Made by a program: the position numbers and the translations under genes. Positions 43,262-52,302 of a stretch of 64,000 nucleotides of DNA are shown in pieces (position 1 is the stretch's first letter; every line of letters starts with the position of its first letter). Origin of the DNA: Bog-793 sp963785415 (GTDB lineage Bacteria; Actinomycetota; Acidimicrobiia; Acidimicrobiales; Bog-793); the NCBI GenBank assembly GCA_963785415.1, contig CAWAVB010000001.1, positions 1-64,000 on the forward strand, in the 5' to 3' direction. The notes beneath the pieces are model-generated. The model was not told the DNA's origin and made no database searches. It saw nothing but the letters and a program-made list of their open reading frames with translations.

Positions 43262-43406
43262 GCTGGCCCGATGGTGCCGCGGCCCGTGCGGCGGAGTGAA
43301 CCGGTCAACGTAGTCACGAATTTTCGCGGCGCCGTTAGGCTCGCCGGACACGGCCGACACGGTGGTCAGCGCGGCAGGCGCGACCGGATTGGATAGGAAA
43401 AGACCG

Positions 43407-44042
43407 ATGGCATTGCAGCTAGGCGACACCGCCCCGAACTTCACCGCGGAATCGACCGAAGGGGAGATCACCCTCTACGACTACCTCGGCGACAGCTGGG
43501 GCGTCCTCTTTTCGCACCCGAAGGACTTCACGCCGGTGTGCACAACCGAGCTCGGCGAGGTCGCGCGCTTGAAGGGCGAGTTCGACAAGCGCAACACCAA
43601 GGTCCTCGGCGTCTCGGTCGACCCGGTCTCCTCGCACGAGGGTTGGGTCGCCGACATCAAGGACGCGACCGGGTACTCGCTCAACTTCCCGTTGCTCGGC
43701 GATCCGGACCGTAAGGTCGCCGATCTCTACGGGATGATCCATCCGAACGCCGACAACACGCTTACCGTCCGGTCGGTCTTCGTCATCGGCCCGGACAAGA
43801 AGGTGAAGCTGACCATCACCTACCCGGCGTCGACGGGTCGGAACTTCGACGAGATCCTGCGGGTCCTCGACTCGCTGCAACTGACGGCGAACTTCTCCGT
43901 CGCGACGCCGGTGAACTGGAAAGACGGCGAGGACGTGATCATCGTCCCGGCGGTGTCCGACGAGGACGCCAAGGAGAAGTTCCCGAAGGGGTTCAAGGCG
44001 GTCAAGAAGTACCTCCGCTACACCCCGCAACCGAACCGCTGA
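43407..44042 (+). CDS. 1-Cys peroxiredoxin (Prx6 class), copy 2
   Basis: This 211-aa paralogue has the same length and layout as copy 1: Cys45 in DFTPVCTTE, GYSLNFPLLGDPDRKVADLYGM (two blocks) and a C-terminal KYLRYTPQPNR. It has no other Cys. It is more Lys-rich and closer to the family consensus than copy 1, suggesting it is the main enzyme. AGGAAAA precedes the ATG. A very strong hairpin follows the stop. Confidence 0.95.
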   Translation: MALQLGDTAPNFTAESTEGEITLYDYLGDSWGVLFSHPKDFTPVCTTELGEVARLKGEFDKRNTKVLGVSVDPVSSHEGWVADIKDATGYSLNFPLLGDPDRKVADLYGMIHPNADNTLTVRSVFVIGPDKKVKLTITYPASTGRNFDEILRVLDSLQLTANFSVATPVNWKDGEDVIIVPAVSDEDAKEKFPKGFKAVKKYLRYTPQPNR

Positions 44043-44072
44043 GCGGAACCGCCCGACCGCTCGTGGCGCCGA

Positions 44073-44101
44073 GTCCCGCCTCCGGTCTCCGGAGGCGGGA
44101 C
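44073..44101 (+). terminator. Perfect 13-bp hairpin after the peroxiredoxin pair
   Basis: GTCCCGCCTCCGG and its exact complement flank a TCT loop, 31 bases after the second peroxiredoxin stop. It is the strongest dyad in the window. No T tract follows. It should end the peroxiredoxin transcript before the next gene. Confidence 0.75.
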
Positions 44102-44160
44102 GGTGCGCCCCGCTTCTAGCCTCACGGGGCTCTCCCGCCCCACTAGTACGATTCGGACCG

Positions 44161-45510
44161 ATGCCAGAGGCTGTCCTTTCGGCGTATCGGCGCGCCATGT
44201 CCTGGGCCCCGGTCGAAAAGGACGTCTTCCTCTACTCGTCCGCGACGATCTTCGCCGTCGCGAACGCCGTCTTCGCGATCTCCGCCGACTACCGCGAGTG
44301 GGGCCAGATGGCCGCGGTGGCGTATGGGGTCGGAACCGTCGTCTGCGCCGCGGTGGCGGTCGCGGCGAGGCGCGGGGACCTGCGGACGGCGACGGTGAGC
44401 CTCGTGCGGCGCCTGGTCGTCGTGGCGCTCATCATCGGTGCTGTCTTCGTGCCCCTCGTCGCCGAGCTCGTCTGGCGGGCCGACGCCCACCCCGGGGCGA
44501 ACGCGCAGTCCGAGGTCGCCGTCGTCGAGCGCGCCGGTGACCGGCTCGCTGCCGGCCACAATCCGTACCTCAGCCACCCGCTGACGGTCGGAGTCTCGCC
44601 GCGCTCGGACGCGAAATCGATCGACGCCAACTCGTTCTACCCGTACCTGCCGGGGATGGCACCCTTCGGCCTCGCCAATGCCGCGGCGGGTCCGCCCGAG
44701 CTCACCGACGCCCGCGTGACGCTCGCCGGATTCAGCCTGCTCGTCGGCGCGCTCGCCCTCGTCGTCGGGGGCGCGACCGTCGGGCGCCGCGGCCGGGTGC
44801 TCCAGTTCCTCGTCGTGTTGCCGTCGGGCGCGTTGCCGATGGTGACCGGCGGCGATGACCTGCCCGTCCTCGCCCTCATGTTGGCAGGCCTCGTGCTCGC
44901 CGCGAAGCGACGGCCAGTCCTCGCCGGCCTCGTGCTCGGTGCCGCGGCGACGCTCAAGTTCACCGCCTGGCCGGTGATCGTCTTGATGTTGCTCGCGATC
45001 CGGGACCGCGAGGGCCGCCCGGCTCTTCTGCGGTACTCGGAGGCGGTCTTCCTCGTCGCCGTCCCGGTGATCGGGATCGGCTTCGCGACGAATCCGGCGG
45101 CCTTCGTCTTGAACGTGATCAAGTTCCCGCTGGGGCTCACCTCGGTGACGTCCCCGGCGGCGAGCCCGCTGCTCGGGCAGGTCCTCGTTTCGACGTTCCC
45201 GGACCACAAGCGGCTGATCATCGCCGTCCTCGCCCTGGTGGGATTCGGTCTCGTCGCCTACGGCCTGCGGCGCTTCACGCCGCGCACCCCGGCGGCCGTC
45301 GTGCGCTTCACGGCCTGGGCGATGCTGCTCGCCACGCTCCTCGCCCCGGCGACGCGATTCGGCTACCTCATGTACCCGGCGAACCTATTCGTCTGGGCGT
45401 ACCTGCTCGACGGCATGGTCCCCGCCCCGCCGCCGTCGCCGGCCGAGGAGATCGCGGTCCCGCCCGGGGCGGTCTTCGACGTCGGCCCGGCGGCCGCCGT
45501 CCCCGGCTGA
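44161..45510 (+). CDS. GT87-like polytopic membrane glycosyltransferase
   Basis: The 449-aa protein has about ten transmembrane segments and the layout of DUF2029/GT87 mannosyltransferases: an early external loop with AGHNPYLSHP and SFYPYLPGMAPFGL, repeated short helices, GGDDLPVLALMLAGLVLA, GAAATLKFTAWPVIVL and RFGYLMYPANLFVW. These enzymes use polyprenol-phosphate sugars to build surface glycans. The donor Asp/Glu cannot be fixed by eye. TACGAT lies eight bases before the ATG, so the mRNA may have almost no leader. Confidence 0.8.
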   Translation: MPEAVLSAYRRAMSWAPVEKDVFLYSSATIFAVANAVFAISADYREWGQMAAVAYGVGTVVCAAVAVAARRGDLRTATVSLVRRLVVVALIIGAVFVPLVAELVWRADAHPGANAQSEVAVVERAGDRLAAGHNPYLSHPLTVGVSPRSDAKSIDANSFYPYLPGMAPFGLANAAAGPPELTDARVTLAGFSLLVGALALVVGGATVGRRGRVLQFLVVLPSGALPMVTGGDDLPVLALMLAGLVLAAKRRPVLAGLVLGAAATLKFTAWPVIVLMLLAIRDREGRPALLRYSEAVFLVAVPVIGIGFATNPAAFVLNVIKFPLGLTSVTSPAASPLLGQVLVSTFPDHKRLIIAVLALVGFGLVAYGLRRFTPRTPAAVVRFTAWAMLLATLLAPATRFGYLMYPANLFVWAYLLDGMVPAPPPSPAEEIAVPPGAVFDVGPAAAVPG

Positions 45511-45582
45511 CCGGGGTCGGCGGGGGCGCGCGAACGGCCAGGTCGGGACCGGGCGGTGCCGCCGTGACCAGGTCGGCGACGC

Positions 45583-45593
45583 TACCCTGTGTC
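45583..45593 (+). promoter_or_regulatory. Candidate leaderless promoter of rel
   Basis: TACCCT fits the TAnnnT -10 pattern of actinobacteria and ends five bases before the ATG, placing the transcript start at or near the A of ATG. No -35 is obvious and there is no ribosome site, both expected of a leaderless message. Confidence 0.45.
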
Positions 45594-47873
45594 ATGGACG
45601 CGGTGGGCCCGATCGACCGGGAGTACCTCACCACCCCGATGCTCCTCGTCGGCATCGACGAGAAGCCGGAACCGGTGAGCTCCATCGAGCCGCTGATCGC
45701 GACCCTCACCTACCGCCACCCGGGGATCGACACCGAGGTCGTGCGGCGCGGCTACGCGATGGCGGCACGGGCCCACGAGGGACAGCGCCGCCTCTCGGGC
45801 GAGCCGTACATCACGCACTCGATCGCCGTGGCGCAGATCGTCGCCGACTTGGGGCTCGACGCGACGAGCGCCGTCGCCGCGCTCCTCCACGACGTCGTCG
45901 AGGACACGCCCGTGACGGTCGCCGAGATCGAATCCGAGTTCGGCCCGGTCATCGCCGAGATCGTCGACGGGGTCACGAAGCTCGACCGGCTGAAGTTCTC
46001 CTCGCGCGAGGCCCAGCAGGCGGCGACGGTGCGCAAGATGCTCGTCGCTATGGCGAACGACTGGCGGGTGCTCGTCATCAAGCTCGCCGACCGGCTCCAC
46101 AACATGCGGACGCTCTCGGTGATGCCCGAATGGAAGCAACGCCGCATCGCCCAGCAGACCCTCGATATCTACGCGCCGCTCGCCCACCGCCTCGGCATCC
46201 AGGAGATCAAGTGGCAGCTCGAGGACCTCTCGTTCTTCACCCTCCACCCGAAGCGCTACGAGGAGATCGCCCAGATGGTGGCGACCCGGGCACCGAGCCG
46301 CGAGGCCGAGGTCGCCGAGGTCCTCGAGGTGTTGAAGACCCGGCTCGAGTCGCTCGGCATCGAGGCGATCGTCACCGGCCGGCCGAAGCACCTCTGGAGC
46401 ATCTACGAGAAGATGGTCGTGCGCGGCAAGGAGTTCGAGGAGATCAACGATCTCGTCGGGATCCGGATCATCGTCGACTCGGACAAGGACTGCTGGGAGG
46501 CCCTCGGCGTGGTCCACGCCCTGTGGCCGCCGGTCCAGGGCCGGTTCAAGGACTACATCAACTCGCCAAAGTTCAACCTCTACCAGTCGCTCCACACGAC
46601 GGTCGTCGGTCCCCGCGGCAAGCCCCTCGAGGTGCAGATCCGGACGATGGCGATGCATCTGCGCGCCGAGCACGGCATCGCCGCCCACTGGGGCTACAAG
46701 GAGGACGCCGCCCACCGCGGCGAGACCTCGTCGGCCGACGAGATGCAGTGGTTGCAGCGGATCGTCGACTGGGAACGCGAGACCCCCGATCCCATCGAGT
46801 TCCTCGAGACCCTGAAGCTCGACCTCGAACAGGACGAGGTCTACGTGTTCACCCCGAAAGGCGAGATCGTGACGCTGCCCACCGGGGCGACGCCGATCGA
46901 CTTCGCCTACACGATCCACACCGACGTCGGCCACCGCTGCGTCGGGGCGCGTGTCAACGAGAAGCTCGTCCCCATCGAGACGCGGCTGCAGTCGGGCGAC
47001 ACCGTGGAGATCATCACGTCGAAGCTCCCGACGGCGGGCCCGTCGAGCGACTGGCTAAAGATCGTCGTCTCCGCCAAGGCGCGCAACAAGATCCGCCAGT
47101 GGTTCAGCCGGGAACGCCGCGAGGACGCGATCGACAACGGCCGGGACGACCTGGCGAAGGAGCTCCGTCGGGAGGGCCTCCCCGTGCGGCGGCTCTTCGG
47201 CTCGACGGCGCTCGAACGCCTCGCCGAGTCGCTCGGCTACGCGGATCTCGACGGGCTCTACGCCGCGATCGGCGAGAGCCACCTCTCGGGGCGTTCCGTC
47301 GTGCAGCGGCTGCGGCGCGAGCTCCTCGGCGAGGGCGAGGAGCAGCTACCGACGACCGTTCTGCAGCCGCGGCGCGCCGGCGAGCCGGCCGGCGCGGGCG
47401 TCTTCGTCGAGGGCCTCGACGACATGCTCGTGCGCCTCTCGGCGTGCTGCACACCGGTGCCGGGGGACCGGATCGTCGGGTTCGTCACCCGCGGCCGCGG
47501 CGTGTCGGTCCACCGCGCCGACTGCGTGAACGCCCTCTCGCTCGTCGGCGAGCACCGGGAGCGGCTCGTCGAAGTCGAGTGGGACGCCGCGCAGGTTGGC
47601 CTGCACACCGCGGGCATCGGCGTGAAGGCGCTCGACCGCTCCGAGTTGCTCGCCGACGTGGCGCGGGTGCTCGCCGAGCACCACGTCGGCATCGTCGCAG
47701 TTTCCGCCGAGACAGCACCGGATAGGGTGACGAGCATGCGATTTGAGTGCGAGCTCGCCGACAGCGCGCACCTCGACTCGGTCCTCGTCGCGTTGCGGGG
47801 GCTCGAGGGCGTCTACGACGCCTTCCGCCTGCTGCCGGGCAAGGGCAGGTCCCTGCGCGCCAGCAACTCGTGA
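45594..47873 (+). CDS. rel: Bifunctional (p)ppGpp synthetase/hydrolase
   Basis: The 759-aa stringent-response enzyme has an N-terminal HD hydrolase (AHEGQRRLSGEPYITH, then LLHDVVED at about 98-104), a synthetase domain (about 240-360: INDLVGIRIIVDSDKDCWE, GRFKDYINSPK, YQSLHTTV), a TGS domain (about 410-470: EVYVFTPKGEIVTLP) and a C-terminal ACT region. The HD residues are intact, so both activities are expected. I prefer the ATG at 45594, five bases after a TACCCT -10-like box, implying a leaderless mRNA; a GTG at 45564 is also open. Its stop overlaps hisS by four bases. Confidence 0.96.
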   Translation: MDAVGPIDREYLTTPMLLVGIDEKPEPVSSIEPLIATLTYRHPGIDTEVVRRGYAMAARAHEGQRRLSGEPYITHSIAVAQIVADLGLDATSAVAALLHDVVEDTPVTVAEIESEFGPVIAEIVDGVTKLDRLKFSSREAQQAATVRKMLVAMANDWRVLVIKLADRLHNMRTLSVMPEWKQRRIAQQTLDIYAPLAHRLGIQEIKWQLEDLSFFTLHPKRYEEIAQMVATRAPSREAEVAEVLEVLKTRLESLGIEAIVTGRPKHLWSIYEKMVVRGKEFEEINDLVGIRIIVDSDKDCWEALGVVHALWPPVQGRFKDYINSPKFNLYQSLHTTVVGPRGKPLEVQIRTMAMHLRAEHGIAAHWGYKEDAAHRGETSSADEMQWLQRIVDWERETPDPIEFLETLKLDLEQDEVYVFTPKGEIVTLPTGATPIDFAYTIHTDVGHRCVGARVNEKLVPIETRLQSGDTVEIITSKLPTAGPSSDWLKIVVSAKARNKIRQWFSRERREDAIDNGRDDLAKELRREGLPVRRLFGSTALERLAESLGYADLDGLYAAIGESHLSGRSVVQRLRRELLGEGEEQLPTTVLQPRRAGEPAGAGVFVEGLDDMLVRLSACCTPVPGDRIVGFVTRGRGVSVHRADCVNALSLVGEHRERLVEVEWDAAQVGLHTAGIGVKALDRSELLADVARVLAEHHVGIVAVSAETAPDRVTSMRFECELADSAHLDSVLVALRGLEGVYDAFRLLPGKGRSLRASNS

Positions 47874-49132
47874 GCGCCTTCCAGGCGCCCAAGGGCACGA
47901 AGGACGTCCTCCCGCCGGAGAGCGCACGCTTCGCGGCCGTCGTCGCCCGGTTCGCGCGGGCCGCCTCGCTCGCCGGCTACGGGCTCCTCGTGTCCCCGAT
48001 GTTCGAGGACGCGCAGGTCTTCCGCCGCGGTGCCGGTGAGGCGACCGACCTCGTGCAGAAAGAGATGTACGAGTTCACCGACAAGGGTGGCCGGCTGCTC
48101 GCGCTGCGGCCGGAGGGCACGGCCTCGGTCGTGCGCGCCTTCGTCGAACACCACCCGACTCTTCCGTGGAAGGTCTGGTACGCGACGCCGGCCTTCCGCT
48201 ACGAGCGGCCGCAGGCCGGCCGCTACCGCCAGCACCACCAGGTCGGCGTGGAGGCGATCGGGAGCGCCGATCCCGACCTCGACGTCGAGGTGATCGTGCT
48301 CGGTCACGCCTTCCTCGCGTCGCTGGGGCTGGCGGGCGTCGAGCTCCGGGTGAACTCGATGGGCGACGACGCCTGTCTGCCCGCCTATCGCGAGTCGCTG
48401 CGGGACTACCTCGCCGGCCACGAGTCGGAGCTCTGTGACGAGCACGCCAAGCGCTGGGCGGTGAACCCGCTGCGCGTGCTCGACTGCAAGGACCCGGCCT
48501 GCATGGCGGTCTGCGCCGCGGCCCCGGCGCTCGGCGACGCGCTGTGCGCGCCGTGCCGTGAGCACTTCGCCCGCGTGACCGAAGGCCTTTCCGCGGCGGG
48601 GATCCCGTGGAAAAGGGACGAGCGGCTGGTCCGGGGGTTCGACTACTACACGCGGACGACCTTCGAGTTCGCCTCGGCGCGCCTCGACGCCGCGCAGGAC
48701 GTCGTCTTGGGCGGTGGCCGCTACGACAAGCTCGTCGCGGCGCTCGGCGGCGCGGACACGCCCGGGATCGGGTTCGGGTGCGGCATCGAGCGCGTCGTGC
48801 TCGCCGGAGAGCTCGACGGAGCTCTCAACGGGGTCGTCGAGCACATCGACGTCTTCGTCGTCGATGTGCTCGACGGGGCGGCGGCCCGCGACGTGTCGAC
48901 GCGGCTGCGCGCAGCCGGGATCGCGACCGACCGGGCCTTTGACCACCGCTCGATGAAGTCCCAGCTCGGCCTCGCCGACCGCAGCGGGGCGCGGCTCGCC
49001 GCCATCGTCGGCGCCGCCGAACGGGCGGCGGGGACGATCACGCTGCGCGTCCTGCGCGGCGCGGGCTCAGGCGAGCAGGAATCGGTCGCGACCGGTGATC
49101 TCGAGGCGGCGGTCCGGAGGTGGATCTCGTGA
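47870..49132 (+). CDS. hisS: Histidyl-tRNA synthetase
   Basis: The 420-aa class II synthetase has motif 1 (AFQAPKGTKDVLPPE through the LVSPMFED strand), motif 2 (LLALRPEGTASVVRAF and FRYERPQAGRYRQHHQVG), the histidine-specific RGFDYYTRTTFE and motif 3 (GFGCGIERVVL), with an anticodon-binding C-terminus. The gap from rel is negative: GTG at 47870 overlaps the rel stop. It has four Cys in CKDPACMAVC plus CAPCREH, giving a probable zinc knuckle in the insertion domain. It charges tRNA-His. Confidence 0.96.
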   Translation: MSAFQAPKGTKDVLPPESARFAAVVARFARAASLAGYGLLVSPMFEDAQVFRRGAGEATDLVQKEMYEFTDKGGRLLALRPEGTASVVRAFVEHHPTLPWKVWYATPAFRYERPQAGRYRQHHQVGVEAIGSADPDLDVEVIVLGHAFLASLGLAGVELRVNSMGDDACLPAYRESLRDYLAGHESELCDEHAKRWAVNPLRVLDCKDPACMAVCAAAPALGDALCAPCREHFARVTEGLSAAGIPWKRDERLVRGFDYYTRTTFEFASARLDAAQDVVLGGGRYDKLVAALGGADTPGIGFGCGIERVVLAGELDGALNGVVEHIDVFVVDVLDGAAARDVSTRLRAAGIATDRAFDHRSMKSQLGLADRSGARLAAIVGAAERAAGTITLRVLRGAGSGEQESVATGDLEAAVRRWIS

Positions 49133-50919
49133 CAAGGGTCGAATACCCGGCGGCCGGGCTCGGCATGCGCACGCACTACTGCGGGGCGCTGCGCGAGGCG
49201 GACATCGGGGCGGAGGTGGCGGTCTGCGGCTGGGTGGCCCGCCGACGCGAGCACGGCGAGCACCTCGCCTTCCTCGACGTGCGCGACCACACCGGCATCA
49301 TCCAGTGCGTCGTCGAGCGCGTCCACGCCATCCGGCCCGAGTACGTCGTGCGCGTGACGGGCACGGTTCGCCGGCGCCCCGAGGGCACTGCGAACCCGGC
49401 GCTTTCGACCGGCGACGTCGAGCTCGGCGACTGCACGGTCGAGACGCTGGCGACGTGCGAGCCGCTGCCGTTCTCCCTCGACGAGCGGGTCGAGACCGAG
49501 GAGCCGTTGCGGCTGCGCTACCGCTACATCGACCTGCGGACCGACCGGATGCAGGCGAACCTGCGGCTGCGCGCGGTCGTGAACTCGGCGATCCGCCGTT
49601 CGATGGAACGCCAGGGCTTCGTCGAGATCGAGACGCCGTTGCTCTGGACGCCGACGCCGGAGGGCGCCCGCGAGTTCGTCGTGCCGTCGCGGCTCCAGCA
49701 CGGTCTTTTCTACGCCCTGCCCCAGAGCCCGCAGATCGCCAAGCAACTGTCGATGATTGGCGGCTTCGACCGTTACTACCAGATCGCCCGGTGCCTGCGC
49801 GACGAGGACCTCCGGGCCGACCGGCAGTTCGAGTTCACCCAGCTCGACGTGGAGGCGAGTTTCGTCGGCGAGGACGAGGTGCTCGCCTTCGTCACCGACG
49901 CCATGGTCGAGGCGGCCGAGGCGGCGACGGGCGAGCGCCCGGGGGAGTTCGCCCGGATGACGTGGGCCGAAGCCCTCGACCGCTACGGCACGGACAAGCC
50001 CGACGTGCGCTTCGGGATGGAGCTCGTCGACCTCACGGCGGTCGTCGCCGGCAGCGGGTTCAAGGCCTTCCACGCCCCCGCCGTGCGGGCGATCGTCGTG
50101 CCGGACGGCGGCCGGCTCGGCCGGGCCCGCCTCGACGAGCTCGTCGAGCGGGCCAAGTCGCTCGGCGCGAAGGGTCTCGTCTGGATGCGGGCCGTCGGCG
50201 ACCCCGTCGCACTGGAGAGCCCGGTCGCAAAGTTCCTCACGGCAGGCGAGCTCGAGGGCATCGTCAAGGCCGCGTCACCGGCCGCGGGAGACCTCGTGCT
50301 CGTCGTCGCCGACGAGCACCGCCGCGCCTGCGAGGTCCTCGGGCAGCTGCGGCTCGAGCTCGGGCGCCCGGCCTCGGTCGGGGGCGCGCTGCGGTTCTGC
50401 TGGGTCGTCGACTTCCCGCTGTTCGACGGGGTGGACGAGGACGGCAACCCGCAGGCCGCCCACCACCCGTTCACGATGCCGTACTTAGAGGACCTCGACC
50501 GGATCGAGACCGACCCGTTCAGCGTGCGGGCCCACAGCTACGACCTCGTGCTGAACGGCTGGGAGCTCGGTTCCGGCTCGATCCGGATCCACCGGCCGGA
50601 GCTGCAGCGCCGGATCTTTTCGGCGCTCGGCATCTCGGCCGCTGAGGCGGAGTCTCGGTTCGGGTTCCTCCTCGACGCCTACCGTTACGGCGGCCCGCCG
50701 CACGCCGGCTTCGCCGTCGGGCTCGACCGGCTCGTCGCCATCTTCGCCGGCGAGGAGAACATCCGCGAGGTAATCGCCTTTCCGAAGACCCAGTCCGGAT
50801 CCGACCCGATGACCGGCGGGCCGTTACCCCTCTCGGATCGGCGCCTCGCCGAGATCGGCGTGCGTGTCGTCGCCGACCCGCCCGCCAAGCCGGCCCCGAC
50901 CCCGACCGGGGCGAGCTAG
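49129..50919 (+). CDS. aspS: Aspartyl-tRNA synthetase
   Basis: The 596-aa bacterial-type AspRS has an OB-fold anticodon domain (about 15-110), the class II core with motif 1 (FVEIETPLLWTPTPEGAREF), motif 2 (RCLRDEDLRADRQFEFTQLD), a GAD insertion domain (about 290-400) and motif 3 (GFAVGLDRLVAIFAG). The start at GTG 49129 overlaps the hisS stop and lies eight bases after GGAGG; a GTG at 49120 falls on that site itself. No gatCAB genes are in the window, so I cannot say if it also charges tRNA-Asn. Confidence 0.96.
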   Translation: MTRVEYPAAGLGMRTHYCGALREADIGAEVAVCGWVARRREHGEHLAFLDVRDHTGIIQCVVERVHAIRPEYVVRVTGTVRRRPEGTANPALSTGDVELGDCTVETLATCEPLPFSLDERVETEEPLRLRYRYIDLRTDRMQANLRLRAVVNSAIRRSMERQGFVEIETPLLWTPTPEGAREFVVPSRLQHGLFYALPQSPQIAKQLSMIGGFDRYYQIARCLRDEDLRADRQFEFTQLDVEASFVGEDEVLAFVTDAMVEAAEAATGERPGEFARMTWAEALDRYGTDKPDVRFGMELVDLTAVVAGSGFKAFHAPAVRAIVVPDGGRLGRARLDELVERAKSLGAKGLVWMRAVGDPVALESPVAKFLTAGELEGIVKAASPAAGDLVLVVADEHRRACEVLGQLRLELGRPASVGGALRFCWVVDFPLFDGVDEDGNPQAAHHPFTMPYLEDLDRIETDPFSVRAHSYDLVLNGWELGSGSIRIHRPELQRRIFSALGISAAEAESRFGFLLDAYRYGGPPHAGFAVGLDRLVAIFAGEENIREVIAFPKTQSGSDPMTGGPLPLSDRRLAEIGVRVVADPPAKPAPTPTGAS

Positions 50920-50936
50920 GCGCGCGGCGCTGGGCG

Positions 50937-52298
50937 ATGGCGCAGCGACCGACCTCCGACCTGTTCGACGCCGCGGCCGCCGAGGAGTTGTCCCGGGTGG
51001 CGCCGCTCGCCACCCGGATGCGTCCGGCGACCCTCGAGGGCTTCGTCGGCCAGCACCACCTCGTCGGTGCGGGCGCGACCCTGCGGGCGCTCATCGAGAC
51101 GGACCGGCTCTCCTCGGCGGTCTTCTTCGGGCCGGCGGGCTCGGGCAAGACGACGCTCGCCCGGATCGTCGCGGCCCGCTCGGCGAAGGTCTTCGTGCAG
51201 CTCTCGGCGACCTCGGCCGGCGTGAAGGACATCCGCGAGACGCTCGAGGCGGCGCGGCGCGAGCTCGGAACGACGGGGCGGGGCACGATCCTTTTCCTCG
51301 ACGAGATCCACCGCTTCTCGCGTTCCCAGCAGGACGCGCTCCTGCCGGGCGTCGAGGAGGGCGTCGTCGTCCTCATCGGAGCGACGACGGAGAACCCGTT
51401 CTTCTCGCTCACCTCGCCGCTGCTTTCGCGTTCGACGCTGTGGCGTTTCGACGCGATCGGCCGTGACGACCTCGAGCTCCTCGGGCGCCGGGCGGCCGAG
51501 CTGGAGCGGGCGACGGTCGACGACGACGCGCTCGGCGCCTGCTGCGACCTCGCCGACGGCGACGCCCGGGCGATGCTCACGACCCTCGAGATCGCCGTCG
51601 CTGTCGCCCGCGCCCGCGGCGAGGGAGACCTGGTGATCGGCCGGGACGACGTCGAGGCGGCGCGGACGACCCGGGCGCTCCGGCACGGGCGCGACGCCCA
51701 CTACGACCTCATCAGCGCGCTCATCAAGTCCGTGCGGGGCTCGGACCCCGACGCCGGGGTCTACTGGCTGGCCCGCCTGCTCGCCGGGGGCGAGGACCCG
51801 CGTTTCGTCGCCCGCCGGCTCGTCATCCTGGCGAGCGAGGACGTCGGCATGGCCGACCCGCTCGGTCTCGTCGTGGCCGAGGCGGCCGCGGCGGCCCTCG
51901 ACCGCGTCGGGTTGCCGGAGGCCGCCCTCAACCTCGCCGAGGCGGTCGTCTATCTCGCCACGGCGCCGAAGTCGAACCGGTCGGCGGCGGCCCTGTGGGC
52001 GGCGCAGTCCGACGTCGAGTCCGGGGCCGTGGGCGACGTGCCGGCCGCGCTCCGGGGATCGAACTACCCCGGGGCGGCCACGCTCGGACACGGCGTCGGC
52101 TACGAGTATCCTCACGATGACCCGCGTGGCTGGGTCGAGGCCGACTACCTCCCGGCGGAGCTCGTCGGACGGCAGTACTACGAGCCGTCCGAGCACGGGG
52201 CCGAAGCTGGGGTCGCGAAGCGGCTGGCGGCCCTGCGCAGCCTCCGGCACGACGCCGTGTCCGGGCGAACGGCACCGAAGGAGAACCGGGCACGGTGA
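50937..52298 (+). CDS. rarA: Replication-associated recombination protein A (MgsA family)
   Basis: The 453-aa AAA+ ATPase has the RarA order: clamp-loader-like start with GFVGQHHLVG, Walker A FGPAGSGKTT, Walker B LFLDEIHRFSRSQQD, sensor 1 IGATTENPFFSL, and the C-terminal tetramer region with AAALWAAQSDVE and GYEYPHDDPRGWV. It acts at stalled replication forks. It lies 17 bases after aspS and four before alaS, as in many actinobacteria. Confidence 0.95.
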   Translation: MAQRPTSDLFDAAAAEELSRVAPLATRMRPATLEGFVGQHHLVGAGATLRALIETDRLSSAVFFGPAGSGKTTLARIVAARSAKVFVQLSATSAGVKDIRETLEAARRELGTTGRGTILFLDEIHRFSRSQQDALLPGVEEGVVVLIGATTENPFFSLTSPLLSRSTLWRFDAIGRDDLELLGRRAAELERATVDDDALGACCDLADGDARAMLTTLEIAVAVARARGEGDLVIGRDDVEAARTTRALRHGRDAHYDLISALIKSVRGSDPDAGVYWLARLLAGGEDPRFVARRLVILASEDVGMADPLGLVVAEAAAAALDRVGLPEAALNLAEAVVYLATAPKSNRSAAALWAAQSDVESGAVGDVPAALRGSNYPGAATLGHGVGYEYPHDDPRGWVEADYLPAELVGRQYYEPSEHGAEAGVAKRLAALRSLRHDAVSGRTAPKENRAR

Positions 52299-52302
52299 GG
52301 AC

